This document shows, in pieces, positions 26,073 to 35,139 of a stretch of DNA of 64,000 bases. The stretch is from NCBI RefSeq assembly GCF_000403455.2, contig NZ_KE159726.1:468168-532167 (forward strand). Direction: 5' to 3'. Under the pieces are notes generated by a model, which did no database searches, had not been told where the DNA came from, and worked only from the letters and a program-made list of their open reading frames with translations. Position 1 is the first letter of the stretch; the number at the start of each line of letters is the position of its first letter. Both the position numbers and the translations under genes were made by a program. Origin of the DNA: Dorea sp. 5-2 (GTDB lineage: Bacteria > Bacillota > Clostridia > Lachnospirales > Lachnospiraceae).

Positions 26073-27914
26073 ATGAATATATTGACGATGGAGCATATTA
26101 CCAAATCATACACCGACAGGGTATTGCTTGACGATGCGGCGTTTTGTGTGGATGAGAGAGAGAAGATCGGTGTGATCGGGATCAACGGGATGGGGAAATC
26201 GACGCTTTTAAAGATCGCGGCAGGAATTGAGGATTGTGACGCGGGGAAGATAAGCAAAGGCAGCCAGGCAAAGATTAGCTATCTGCCGCAGACGCCTGTA
26301 TTCGCAGACGGGATCACGATCCTGGAGGCAGTGCTGGAGGGAAATATCGAGGATGCGGACGAGCAGGAGAGATGGGGCGTCGAGGCGGAGGCGAAGTCTA
26401 TGCTGAACCGTTTGGGATTTACAGATTACCATGAGCAGATCGGGCATATGTCAGGCGGCCAGAAGAAGAGGGCTGCGCTTGTGCAGGTGCTGCTGTCTTC
26501 CGCTGATATTCTCGTGCTTGACGAGCCGACCAATCATCTGGACCATGCAATGTCGGAATGGCTGGAAGAGTACCTGATCCAGTTCAGGGGAGCCGTTCTG
26601 TTGGTGACGCACGACAGATATTTCCTGGACCGGATCGTGGATCGGATCGTGGAAGTAGACCAGGGGAAATTATATCATTATCCGGGCAATTATTCGGAAT
26701 ATATCCGCCTGAAAGAAGAAAGGCAGGATATGGCGCTGACTTCGGAGCGCAAGCGAAAGAGCCTTCTTCGGACGGAACTAAAGTGGCTCGGACGGGGAGC
26801 ACGGGCGAGAAGTACGAAGCAGAAAGCACATATCGACCGCATCAAAGCCATGCAGGAGGTGCAGGATATCCAGGAGGAAAGAAGGGTACGGTTGGATTCT
26901 GTGGCTTCACGGATGGGGAGTAAGACGATCGAATTATCGGAGATCTGCAAATCCTACGGGGAGCGGGCGTTGATAAAGGACTATAGCTATACGTTCTTGA
27001 AGGATGACAGGATCGGTATCATCGGTCCGAACGGGTGCGGTAAGTCGACACTCCTTAAGATCATCCATGGGGACATACAGCCTGATCACGGATGCATAGA
27101 GACCGGGCAGACGATCCGCATAGGATATTTTTCTCAGGAAAATGAAGCGATGGACGGATCCATGAAGGTCATTGACTATGTGAAAGAAGCAGGGGAATAT
27201 ATCGCGACGACCGACGGCAGGATCACGGCGTCTCAGATGCTGGAAAACTTCCTTTTTGACGGCGCCATGCAGTGGTCTAAGATCGAGAAGCTGTCGGGCG
27301 GGGAGAGAAGGCGGCTGTATCTGATGCGGGTGCTCATGGAGGCTCCGAACGTTTTGTTGTTAGACGAGCCGACGAATGATCTGGATATTCAGACCTTACG
27401 GATTCTGGAAGACTATCTGGACCGGTTTCATGGAATCATAGTGGCCGTATCCCATGACCGTTATTTTCTGGACCGCACAGTGAACCGTATCTTTTCATTT
27501 GAAGGCGGCGGCAGGATCTGGCAGTCGGAGGGAGGATATTCGGATTATCTGATCCGCAGAGAATTAGAAGCGCTTCCGGAAGAGAAGCGGCAGAGCATCA
27601 AGACAGAGCCCGGAGAGAAAGAAGAGAAGGGGACAAAGAATCCCTGGAAACAGCATGAGAAGAAGTTAAAGTTTACTTTTAAAGAGCAGAAGGAATTCGA
27701 AAGGATCGACGATGAGATTGCCGGGATCGAAGAGCAGATCGGGCTGCTGGATATACAGATCATGGAAAACGCGGTGAATTCAGCGAGATTAAATGAGCTC
27801 ATGAAGGAGAAGGAGGAAAAAGAAGAGATATTGGAAGAAAAAATGGAAAGATGGGTCTATCTGAATGATCTGAATGACAGAATTCAAAAAGAGAAGGATG
27901 TAAAAGAAATTTAA
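26073..27914 (+). CDS. ABC-F family ATP-binding protein
   Basis: A 613-residue protein with two ABC ATPase domains and no membrane segment, so it acts on the ribosome rather than as a pump. Domain 1 has GINGMGKSTLL and LSGGQ-like MSGGQKKRAAL, then VLDEPTNHLD; domain 2 has GPNGCGKSTLL, LSGGERRRLYLM and LLDEPTNDLD. The linker (about 230-290) is highly basic. The C-terminus is a Glu/Lys-rich coiled coil, as in Uup/YdiF types. Whether it gives antibiotic protection or is a housekeeping translation factor is not decidable here. The start is ATG 26073 with GGAAGAGGA ahead. Confidence 0.92.
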   Translation: MNILTMEHITKSYTDRVLLDDAAFCVDEREKIGVIGINGMGKSTLLKIAAGIEDCDAGKISKGSQAKISYLPQTPVFADGITILEAVLEGNIEDADEQERWGVEAEAKSMLNRLGFTDYHEQIGHMSGGQKKRAALVQVLLSSADILVLDEPTNHLDHAMSEWLEEYLIQFRGAVLLVTHDRYFLDRIVDRIVEVDQGKLYHYPGNYSEYIRLKEERQDMALTSERKRKSLLRTELKWLGRGARARSTKQKAHIDRIKAMQEVQDIQEERRVRLDSVASRMGSKTIELSEICKSYGERALIKDYSYTFLKDDRIGIIGPNGCGKSTLLKIIHGDIQPDHGCIETGQTIRIGYFSQENEAMDGSMKVIDYVKEAGEYIATTDGRITASQMLENFLFDGAMQWSKIEKLSGGERRRLYLMRVLMEAPNVLLLDEPTNDLDIQTLRILEDYLDRFHGIIVAVSHDRYFLDRTVNRIFSFEGGGRIWQSEGGYSDYLIRRELEALPEEKRQSIKTEPGEKEEKGTKNPWKQHEKKLKFTFKEQKEFERIDDEIAGIEEQIGLLDIQIMENAVNSARLNELMKEKEEKEEILEEKMERWVYLNDLNDRIQKEKDVKEI

Positions 27915-27945
27915 AGAAGATTTAAAGATAATTTGCAAATAGTCC

Positions 27946-27974
27946 TTACATTCGGCGGATTTACGTGATATAAT
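27946..27974 (+). promoter_or_regulatory. Strong promoter of the carD leader
   Basis: TTACAT, 17-base spacer, TATAAT, with TG one base before the -10 box (extended -10). It would start a transcript near 27981, about 258 bases before carD. Confidence 0.75.
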
Positions 27975-27980
27975 GTTTCT

Positions 27981-28238
27981 ATAAAGGGATTATATGTCAT
28001 TGAGGTACAACTTCATAGGTGTTAGTCTAGACATATTTGGCGTACGATCTTTAGGCAGTATGGGGAAAGCTGCCTGATTGTACGCCGTTTATCTTCTTAG
28101 AGGGTAAACGCCGCAGGGCATGTTCGGGGAATCCGGTATGTTAATGTCTGAGCATGCTCTGCTATATGGTGTTAGTGAACCATATATCAGGCAATCCTTT
28201 TGGCGGAATTGTTGATATGAACTGGTAAGGAGGTAATT
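27981..28238 (+). ncRNA. Long structured 5' leader or small RNA before carD
   Basis: About 258 bases between a strong promoter and carD with no credible open frame. Several stems are visible: 28039-28086 (11 bp, GGCGTACGATC with GATTGTACGCC, plus an inner AGGCAG/CTGCCT stem); a GTTTA/TAAAC stem near 28087-28109; GCAGGGCATG with CATGCTCTGC around 28112-28162; ATATGGT/ACCATAT around 28164-28182. The nine-base GGTGTTAGT occurs at 28018 and again at 28168, exactly 150 bases apart. It does not match the 6S, SRP, T-box or c-di-GMP patterns that I can recall. It could be a riboswitch-like leader of carD or an independent small RNA. Confidence 0.55.
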
Positions 28239-28742
28239 ATGTTTAAGATTGGTGATTATGTGGCACATTATAAGGAGGGTGTCTGTGAAGTAATGAGTAT
28301 AGGGAAGTTGAATATGAGTTGTTCGGACAAGGATAAGGACTACTATACATTAAAGCCACTCTATGACGCCGGAGGAACCTTATATACGCCAGTAACGAAT
28401 GAGAAGAGACAGATCCGGGAAGTGATCTCCGGAGCGGAAGCCCAGGCACTGCTGAAAGAGATCTCGGATATCGAATTGATCGGGGTAACGGATGAAAAAC
28501 GAAGAGAGTCATTCTATAAAGAAGCTCTGTTAAAGAATCAGTGCAGAGACTGGATCGCGATCATCAAGACATCCTATACACGTAAGATGAAGAGGATCGC
28601 ATCAGGAAAGAAAGTGATCAATGTAGACGACAGATACTTGAATATTGCGGAAAAGTTTCTGTACGGCGAATTTGCGGTTGCGCTTAATCTGCCGAGAGAA
28701 GAGGTCAAAGGATACATCAAAGATTATCTGGGAAAGAATTAA
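28239..28742 (+). CDS. CarD-family transcriptional regulator
   Basis: A 167-residue CarD/CdnL/TRCF-type protein that binds RNA polymerase beta subunit and promoters. The N-terminal Tudor-like domain starts FKIGDYVAHYKEGVCEVMSIG and YYTLKPLYDAGGTLYTPV; the rest is helical and basic. The family adjusts rRNA and housekeeping transcription. A strong AAGGAGG site precedes the ATG. Its unusually long leader suggests post-transcriptional control. Confidence 0.9.
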   Translation: MFKIGDYVAHYKEGVCEVMSIGKLNMSCSDKDKDYYTLKPLYDAGGTLYTPVTNEKRQIREVISGAEAQALLKEISDIELIGVTDEKRRESFYKEALLKNQCRDWIAIIKTSYTRKMKRIASGKKVINVDDRYLNIAEKFLYGEFAVALNLPREEVKGYIKDYLGKN

Positions 28743-28770
28743 GCCGTATTTCCCGACAGGCACACAATCT

Positions 28771-28811
28771 TCCTCCTTGAATATATTATAGCATTAGAAT
28801 ATTAAGGAGGA
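28771..28811 (+). promoter_or_regulatory. Hairpin that buries the ribosome-binding site of the lipoprotein gene
   Basis: TCCTCCTT (28771-28778) is fully complementary to AAGGAGGA (28804-28811), the ribosome site of the gene at 28818; five further pairs follow past a bulged G, with a loop of about 14 bases. There is no T-run, so this looks like translational masking rather than termination. Confidence 0.6.
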
Positions 28812-28817
28812 TATATT

Positions 28818-29879
28818 ATGAGAAAGCGTCTGCTTGCCGCAGCCCTCGTTATGATGATGGTGCTGGCGGTACTGGCTGCCTGTGCGTCTAAGGATGAAAA
28901 GGCAGAAACAAAAGATACGACAGAAGTTAAGAATGTGGAAGAAACAAAGGAAGATGCGCCTGTGGAATCTGCGAAAGTGATCTTGAATGAAGTTGCCCAT
29001 TCCATCTTCTATGCGCCGATGTATGTGGCGATTGAGGAGGGGTATTTTGAGGAAGAAGGAATTGAGCTTGAATTGGTTACCGGATTCGGCGCGGATAAGA
29101 CGATGACCGCAGTGATCTCCGGAAGCGCAGATATCGGATTTATGGGTTCGGAGGCTTCGATCTATACCTATAATGAAGGCGCGAATGATTATGTCGTGAA
29201 TTTTGCACAGCTGACGCAGCGTGCAGGGAATTTCCTTGTGGCACGGGAAGAGATGCCGGACTTTACATGGGAGGATATAAAAGGCAAGAATGTACTTGGC
29301 GGACGGAAAGGCGGTATGCCGGAGATGGTATTTGAATATATCTTAAAGGAGAACGGTATTGATCCGGCGCAGGATGTGAACATTGACCAGAGTATTGATT
29401 TCGGTTCAACTGCAGCAGCTTTTGCAGAGGAAAAGGGAGACTTTACGGTTGAATTTGAACCGGGAGCGACAAGTCTTGAGAAAGAGGGGAAAGGTTACGT
29501 CGTTGCTTCTCTTGGTACGGACAGCGGATATGTTCCATATACCGCATTCTCGGCAAAGCAAAGCTATATCAAGGATAATCCGGAAGTTATCCAGGGCTTT
29601 ACCAATGCGCTTCAGAAGGGGATGGATTATGTGCAGACACATACCCCGGAAGAGATCTCAGCGATCATAGCGCCGCAGTTCAAAGAGACAGACCAGGATA
29701 CGATCACGGCGATCGTGACACGTTATTACGATCAGGATACCTGGAAAGAAAATCTGATCTTTGAAGAGGAAAGCTTTGACCTTCTGCAGGATATTCTTGA
29801 AGGAGCCGGTGAACTTGCAAAGCGCGCTCCTTATCAGGAACTTGTGACTACGGAATTTGCCGAGAAGGCAGCAAAATAA
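28818..29879 (+). CDS. ABC transporter substrate-binding lipoprotein, NMT1/SsuA-like
   Basis: A 353-residue solute-binding protein with a lipoprotein signal (MRKRLLAAALVMMMVLAVLA then AC, Cys about 22). The mature part has the NMT1/THI5/SsuA fold pattern: NEVAHSIFYAPMYVAIEEGYF, LVTGFGADKTMTAVISGSADIGFMG, and QSIDFGSTAAAFAEEKGD. Such proteins bind sulfonates, thiamine precursors or aromatic compounds. No permease or ATPase gene is adjacent; it is flanked by carD and a strong terminator, so it must use components coded elsewhere or act as a sensor. Its ribosome site lies in a hairpin. Confidence 0.88.
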   Translation: MRKRLLAAALVMMMVLAVLAACASKDEKAETKDTTEVKNVEETKEDAPVESAKVILNEVAHSIFYAPMYVAIEEGYFEEEGIELELVTGFGADKTMTAVISGSADIGFMGSEASIYTYNEGANDYVVNFAQLTQRAGNFLVAREEMPDFTWEDIKGKNVLGGRKGGMPEMVFEYILKENGIDPAQDVNIDQSIDFGSTAAAFAEEKGDFTVEFEPGATSLEKEGKGYVVASLGTDSGYVPYTAFSAKQSYIKDNPEVIQGFTNALQKGMDYVQTHTPEEISAIIAPQFKETDQDTITAIVTRYYDQDTWKENLIFEEESFDLLQDILEGAGELAKRAPYQELVTTEFAEKAAK

Positions 29880-29896
29880 ATTCCTTGAAATAAAAG

Positions 29897-29945
29897 AGGC
29901 TGTTACAAAAAGCAGATTTATACGCTTTTTGTAACAGCCTTTTTA
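29897..29945 (+). terminator. Strong terminator after the lipoprotein gene
   Basis: A 17-bp perfect stem (AGGCTGTTACAAAAAGC and its complement) with a 10-base loop, followed by TTTTTAAAA. Confidence 0.9.
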
Positions 29946-29994
29946 AAATGCCCAGGAAGGAGCCTGCCGGGTACAATGCCAATACAGTCGATGA

Positions 29995-31629
29995 TCATCT
30001 TCGGTTCTGTTCTTCAACCAGATGCGCGGCTCCGTACATCTCTCTTAGCTTCGGCTTTTCGATCTTCCCCGTAGCATTGCGCGGCACGTCTGCGAATATG
30101 ATCTTCCTTGGTCTTTTGTACCGCGGAAGCTTCTTGCAGAATTCACTGATGTCATCCTCCATACAGATCACTCCCGGTTTCAAAGATACGATCGCCGCCG
30201 CGATCTCTCCAAGACGCTGATCCGGCAGGCCGATCACTGCGACATCCAGGATCGCATCGTTGGTACGCAGGAAGTCTTCGATCTGTACCGGATAGATATT
30301 CTCGCCGCCGCTGATGATGACGTCTTTCTTACGATCTACCAGGAAGATGAATCCGTCTTCGTCCTCCATCGCCATGTCTCCCGTATAGAGCCAGCCGTCG
30401 TGGAGCACCTCTTCGGTTGCTTTCTTGTCATTATAATATTCCACCATGACGCCGGGACCTTTGACGGCAAGTTCTCCGGTCTCTCCCTGACTTACCAAAG
30501 CGCCTGTCTCGTCGATGATCTTCGTCTTCCATCCAAAGCCGGCTTTTCCGATCGCGCCTACCTTGTGGATGTTGTCTATGCCCAGATGAACACAGCCGGG
30601 ACCGATCGATTCGCTTAATCCGTAGTTCGTATCATACTTATGATGCGGGAAATACTCTTTCCAATGTTTGATCAGGCTTGGCGGAACCGGCTGGGCGCCG
30701 ATGTGCATCAGCCGCCATTGGTCGAGCTGATACATGTCAAGCTTGATCTTGCCGTTATCCAGAGCCAGAAGAAGATCCTGTGCCCAGGGAACCAGAAGCC
30801 ATACGATCGTACATTTCTCCTCCGATACGGCACGAAGAATGAACTCCGGATTTGTCCCTTTAAGGAGTACGGCTTTGCCGCCCGTCAGGAAGCTTCCGAA
30901 CCAATGCATCTTGGCGCCGGTATGATAAAGAGGCGGAATACATAAGAACACGTCATCTTTCGTCTGGCAATGATGATTCTGTTCCACCTTGGCAGAATGC
31001 ATCAACGCCTCCTGGGTATGTAAGATCGCCTTTGGGAATCCTGTTGTCCCGGAAGAAAAATAGATCGCGGCATAATCATCGTCGTTGATATCGATCTTCG
31101 GCGACTGGCTGGAGCAGTTGGCAGAATGCATCGTATAATCTTCCGCAAATCCCGGACAGCCGTCTCCCACATAGTAGAGCAGGCGGTGCCTGCTGATATT
31201 GTCTGCGATCTCTTCCACACGTCCGATGAATTCCGGCCCGAATACAAGCACGTCTACTTCGGCAAGTTCCACACAATACTGGATCTCTTCTGCGGAATAT
31301 CGGAAATTAAGGGGTACTGCAAGGGCTCCTGTCTTAAGTATTCCGAAATAGATCGGCAGCCATTCCAGGCAGTTCATCAGAAGGATTGCGACTTTGTCTC
31401 CTTTTTTGATCCCGCGTTCCAGAAGCAGATTCGCAAATCGGTTTGACTTTTCATTGAAGACATTCCATGTGATCTCGCGTCTATAGTAAGAGGCGCGTAC
31501 AGGCACGATCAGCTCGTACTCCTTCCAGGTCACACGTCTTGTCTCCGGCATCTCCGGGTTGATCTCCACCAGGCATACGTCTTCTCCGTACAACCGGCAG
31601 TTTTTCTCCAGAATATCTGTGATAGGCAT
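29995..31629 (-). CDS. Class I adenylate-forming acyl-CoA ligase
   Basis: A 544-residue acyl/aryl-CoA synthetase: ATP-dependent activation of a carboxylic acid to its CoA ester. Core motifs are YFSSGTTGFPKAILHTQ (P-loop), TNYGLSESIGPGC, GWLYTGDMAMEDEDGFIFLVDRKKD with the following GGENIYPVQIE, and the C-terminal catalytic Lys in NATGKIEKPKLRE. Substrates in this family range from fatty to bile acids; I cannot tell which. Start at 31629 has AAAGGGG ahead; an in-frame start at 31683 lies further upstream. It appears to be transcribed alone. Confidence 0.9.
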   Translation of the reverse strand: MPITDILEKNCRLYGEDVCLVEINPEMPETRRVTWKEYELIVPVRASYYRREITWNVFNEKSNRFANLLLERGIKKGDKVAILLMNCLEWLPIYFGILKTGALAVPLNFRYSAEEIQYCVELAEVDVLVFGPEFIGRVEEIADNISRHRLLYYVGDGCPGFAEDYTMHSANCSSQSPKIDINDDDYAAIYFSSGTTGFPKAILHTQEALMHSAKVEQNHHCQTKDDVFLCIPPLYHTGAKMHWFGSFLTGGKAVLLKGTNPEFILRAVSEEKCTIVWLLVPWAQDLLLALDNGKIKLDMYQLDQWRLMHIGAQPVPPSLIKHWKEYFPHHKYDTNYGLSESIGPGCVHLGIDNIHKVGAIGKAGFGWKTKIIDETGALVSQGETGELAVKGPGVMVEYYNDKKATEEVLHDGWLYTGDMAMEDEDGFIFLVDRKKDVIISGGENIYPVQIEDFLRTNDAILDVAVIGLPDQRLGEIAAAIVSLKPGVICMEDDISEFCKKLPRYKRPRKIIFADVPRNATGKIEKPKLREMYGAAHLVEEQNRR

Positions 31630-31765
31630 TAAAAAATCCCCTTTCTTCTTCGATACTTTAACGCTTTTACTCGTTGAAGTCAATCATACCCAATTTGTTT
31701 AAAAATGTCAAGGAAATTGCTATCTCTTTTCGGTAAACTTGATATAACAAGGAGCAAGCATATTT

Positions 31766-32620
31766 CTATCTGTCTATGATCTTATTCTTCTGCCGGTATT
31801 CTCTTGGCGACATCCCGTACACGCCCTTGAATGCCCTGGAAAAATGCAGGAGATTAGGATATCCTACGGACGCCCCGATATCGCCGACTGACTCATCCCC
31901 GATGATCAGTGCATCCGCCGCTTTGGTCATGCGGTAATGGATCAGGAATTCCTGAGGAGACTCGCCCACCACATTCTTGAAGACCTTGCCGAAATAGCTC
32001 CGGTCCAGTTTGCATTTCTTGGCAATATCCTCTACTGTGATATTCTTATCATAATTATGCTCGATATATACGACTGCCTCCCGGGCATAGAATTCACTGA
32101 GCTTTCCGCCCTGTAACTGCCGTTTCGACGCAGAATATTTGATCAGACAGTCCATGAAGAGATACAGATACCCGATCATCTCCAGATTTGATGCATTCTG
32201 GCTCCTTACGATCGTCATCATACGTTCCTTAAGGATCTTTCCATACTCAGGCTCGCTTAAGCTATACACCGGCGACTTATGGGATAATCCCGCAAGCTCT
32301 ACACATTCCTTTGCCCTGAGCCCGCCGAATTCCAACCACACATATTCCCACGGTTGGTCATTATCGGCATAATAGGTATTGACGTATCCCGGTTCAATGA
32401 TAAACCCGTTGCCTTCTTGTATATCATAATACGTGGCGTCCCCTTTCTCATCGTTGGCGTGCAGGCATCCTTTTCCCGAGATCACATAATGAAAAAGATA
32501 GTTATTTCTGACATATGGACCGAACGAATGTAATGGCTCACACTTTTCGTACCCATATTGATATATTGTCAGATCCATAAAACGTTCGTCCTGAAATACT
32601 GAAAACATATAATTCATCAT
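31766..32620 (-). CDS. AraC-family regulator of the alpha-galactoside operon
   Basis: A 284-residue regulator: an N-terminal cupin sugar-sensing domain (GPYVRNNYLFHYVISGKG, then VWLEFGG) and a C-terminal AraC double HTH (ITVEDIAKKCKLDRSYFGKVFK and VGYPNLLHFSRAFKGVYGMS). It resembles MsmR/RafR activators of raffinose and melibiose genes. It is divergent from the sugar ABC transporter/alpha-galactosidase operon, which it very likely controls. Confidence 0.9.
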   Translation of the reverse strand: MMNYMFSVFQDERFMDLTIYQYGYEKCEPLHSFGPYVRNNYLFHYVISGKGCLHANDEKGDATYYDIQEGNGFIIEPGYVNTYYADNDQPWEYVWLEFGGLRAKECVELAGLSHKSPVYSLSEPEYGKILKERMMTIVRSQNASNLEMIGYLYLFMDCLIKYSASKRQLQGGKLSEFYAREAVVYIEHNYDKNITVEDIAKKCKLDRSYFGKVFKNVVGESPQEFLIHYRMTKAADALIIGDESVGDIGASVGYPNLLHFSRAFKGVYGMSPREYRQKNKIIDR

Positions 32621-32776
32621 GATGTGTCCCCCAACCTTTCTGATGTTCTTCGTACATCACGATACATCCCCTTCGGCAGCCCAAATTGCTGTCCGTGACA
32701 TACTGCCTTTAGTCATTCTGTTCAAAATTACATCATACTTTTTGTGTAAAATCACGAAAATCTGTCTTCCCTCTTT

Positions 32777-32806
32777 ATTATATACCATCATGGGTCTATA
32801 CTTCAA
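32777..32806 (-). promoter_or_regulatory. Promoter of the AraC-family gene
   Basis: On the minus strand TTGAAG and TATAAT are 18 bases apart, giving a leader of about 150 bases. Confidence 0.6.
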
Positions 32807-32830
32807 CAATTTCTTTTCAATCTCGAATCA

Positions 32831-32892
32831 TGGTAAAATCCCGCCACATCAGAATATTTACCTTTCTGTAGCAAACTGCTATCATTTTACCA
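32831..32892. repeat. Spaced inverted repeat, candidate operator
   Basis: TGGTAAAAT at 32831-32839 and its exact complement ATTTTACCA at 32884-32892. The arms are on opposite strands 44 bases apart, in the divergent control region; a loop formed by an AraC-type dimer would fit. Confidence 0.4.
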
Positions 32893-33004
32893 GTAAATAC
32901 ATAATAATTCATGCAACTTAACGAAACGATTCTGTGACATCTCAGGCAAACGCAGGATCCGCGGTAATTAAGGAAATGCATGGAGGGAAAAGGAGTAGTG
33001 TGGA

Positions 33005-34288
33005 ATGAAAAGAAGAGTAATTGCCACAATGCTTGTGGCGGCAATGCTGATTGGGACCGTCGTCTCGGCGAGCGGATGTAGTTCCGAAGAGTCGGACGGA
33101 AAAACCCATATCACCATGCTTCAGTACAAGCCGGAGGCTGTCAAGGCTTTCGAGAAGATGGAAGAGGAATTCAACGCGACGCACGATGATATCGTGCTGC
33201 ATATCGAATCTCCGAACGATGCCATGACCGTACTGAAGACACGTTTCATCAAGGAGGATGCCCCGGATATCATCGGTATCGGAGGTGACGTTAACTTCTC
33301 AAACTTCCTGGATGCCGAGATGCTGATGGACATCTCCGACTTCGAGGGACTTTCACTGATCAAGCAGGCTTACTTAGACATCGACAAGAACCTGGAATTC
33401 GTTCCGTTAGACGGCGTATATGCAGTTCCTTATGTTGCAAATGCCGCAGGCGTACTGTACAACCGAGAGATGTTCAAGGATAATGACTGGGAGATCCCGA
33501 CCACATGGGATGAATTCATGGATCTGTGTGACGAGATCAAGTCTTCCGGACAGCAGCCGTTATACTTTGGCTATAAGGATGTATGGACCTGTCTGGCGCC
33601 GTGGAATGCCCTTGCCTGTGATCTGGCTCCTGCAGATGTCTGCCGTCAGGTAAATAAAGGCGAGACGAAATTCATTGACGAATACCCGGAAGTTGCCGAG
33701 AAGATGCTTGAGCTTCTCGATCATGCACAGGACGATCCGTTTGCATATAACTACAATGACGCATGTACCGCGTTTGCCAATGGCGAATCGGCTATGTATT
33801 GTATCGGAAGTTATGCCGTTCCGCAGATCCAGTCCGTGAATCCGGATATGGATATTGATTCCTTCGTTATGCCGGGATGCGACAATGCGGATGACAATGT
33901 CCTGAACTCCGGTGTAGACCTTCAGTTCTGTATCACGAAGGAATGTCCGGACAAAGAAGCAGCTTATGAAGTATTAAGCTTCCTGTTAGAGGACTCCACT
34001 ATCCAGACCTACTTAGACGACCAGAACGCCGTACCATGTAAGGATACGGAATTCAAGCTTTCTCCGGCTCTTGACGGCATGCTCGACTACATCAACGAAG
34101 GCAAGATGGTCGACTATCAGGATCACTACTATCCGGCAGAGATGAGTGTGGATGCGCAGATCCAGACCTTCTTATTAGACGGCGACGTAGACAAGTTCCT
34201 AAACAAGTTCGATACCGACTGGGTACGTTACAACCGTGATATTATCCGCAAAGTACAGGATTATGAGAAAAAGGGAGGGAATCAATAA
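33005..34288 (+). CDS. Sugar ABC transporter substrate-binding lipoprotein
   Basis: Extracellular solute-binding protein of family 1, 427 residues. The lipoprotein signal is at the N-terminus (ATMLVAAMLIGTVVSASGC, Cys about 24). The mature part has ITMLQYKPEAVKAFEKMEEE and PYVANAAGVLYNREMF, typical of binders for raffinose-type oligosaccharides. It is the first gene of an operon with two permeases and alpha-galactosidase. No ATPase gene is present, so it probably uses a shared MsmK-type ATPase encoded elsewhere. Confidence 0.92.
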   Translation: MKRRVIATMLVAAMLIGTVVSASGCSSEESDGKTHITMLQYKPEAVKAFEKMEEEFNATHDDIVLHIESPNDAMTVLKTRFIKEDAPDIIGIGGDVNFSNFLDAEMLMDISDFEGLSLIKQAYLDIDKNLEFVPLDGVYAVPYVANAAGVLYNREMFKDNDWEIPTTWDEFMDLCDEIKSSGQQPLYFGYKDVWTCLAPWNALACDLAPADVCRQVNKGETKFIDEYPEVAEKMLELLDHAQDDPFAYNYNDACTAFANGESAMYCIGSYAVPQIQSVNPDMDIDSFVMPGCDNADDNVLNSGVDLQFCITKECPDKEAAYEVLSFLLEDSTIQTYLDDQNAVPCKDTEFKLSPALDGMLDYINEGKMVDYQDHYYPAEMSVDAQIQTFLLDGDVDKFLNKFDTDWVRYNRDIIRKVQDYEKKGGNQ

Positions 34289-35139
34289 TGAATAAAAAAC
34301 TCAGCAGAAACCAGACCTTTTTGTTAATTACAGTCCCTGTCTTGGCATTGTTCTTTTGCTTTAATACTCTGCCACTGATCAAGGGCCTGATCTACAGCTT
34401 CACGAACTTCAAAGGCTTCGGAAGCTACGACTGGGTGGGAATGCGCAACTATGCCGACTTATTTACCGATGCGCGTGTCGGGAAATCCTACCTCTTTACT
34501 TTTAAATTCGCGATTCTGGCAACTGTTCTGACGAATGTGATCGCCCTGCTCCTCGCGCTGGGCTTAAATGGTAAGATCAAAGCCAAGAGCGCTTTAAGAG
34601 GTATGTACTTCGTTCCGAGAATCCTGGGCGGATTGGTTGTAGGTTATATCTTCGGATATATCTTTACATACATCCTTCCTGCACTGACCAAAACCGGAAG
34701 TATGCTTTCAGACACAAGGACAGCGTGGATCGCTATCGTTATCGTAACCGCATGGCAGTCCATCGCTCAGACGACCCTCATCTACATCTCCGGTCTTCAG
34801 ACCGTACCGGAAGACGTATATGAGGCGGGCGCGATCGACGGCGCGACCGGATGGTTAAGCTTCAAGTCACTGACTTTCCCGCTGATCATCCCGTTCTTCA
34901 GCATCAACATGGTATTAAGCATGAAAGACTTCCTGATGGTATTCGACCAGATCATGGCGTTGACCAAGGGAGGTCCTGCACAGAGTACCGAGTCTATCTC
35001 ATTCTTGATCTACAACAATGGTATGGGCGGCGGACAGTTCGGTTTCCAGAGCGCTAACGCGGTTATCTTCTTCATCGTGATCGTTGCGATCTCTGTTGCC
35101 CAGCTTACTATTACAGGAAAGAAGGAGGAACAGTTATAA
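34288..35139 (+). CDS. Sugar ABC transporter permease (MalF/MsmF type)
   Basis: Inner-membrane permease of 283 residues with six predicted helices. The EAA loop that contacts the ATPase is EDVYEAGAIDGATGWLSF, near residue 175. Start overlaps the stop of the binding protein by one base, and its own stop overlaps the next permease the same way, so all three are translationally coupled. Confidence 0.93.
   Translation: MNKKLSRNQTFLLITVPVLALFFCFNTLPLIKGLIYSFTNFKGFGSYDWVGMRNYADLFTDARVGKSYLFTFKFAILATVLTNVIALLLALGLNGKIKAKSALRGMYFVPRILGGLVVGYIFGYIFTYILPALTKTGSMLSDTRTAWIAIVIVTAWQSIAQTTLIYISGLQTVPEDVYEAGAIDGATGWLSFKSLTFPLIIPFFSINMVLSMKDFLMVFDQIMALTKGGPAQSTESISFLIYNNGMGGGQFGFQSANAVIFFIVIVAISVAQLTITGKKEEQL

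Larger units (their letters stand above)
32621..33004. other. Divergent control region between araC-type gene and sugar operon
   Basis: About 384 bases without a gene. It holds the regulator's promoter and leader on the minus strand (see 32777), a spaced inverted repeat (see 32831), and AT-rich sequence before the transporter. No clear plus-strand sigma-A promoter was found by eye, as expected if the operon needs an activator. Confidence 0.6.

Noticed and set aside
27981..28238. 6S RNA, SRP RNA or T-box identity for the carD leader
   Set aside because: The expected core sequences (SRP tetraloop, T-box TGG motif, long 6S central bubble) could not be found by eye.
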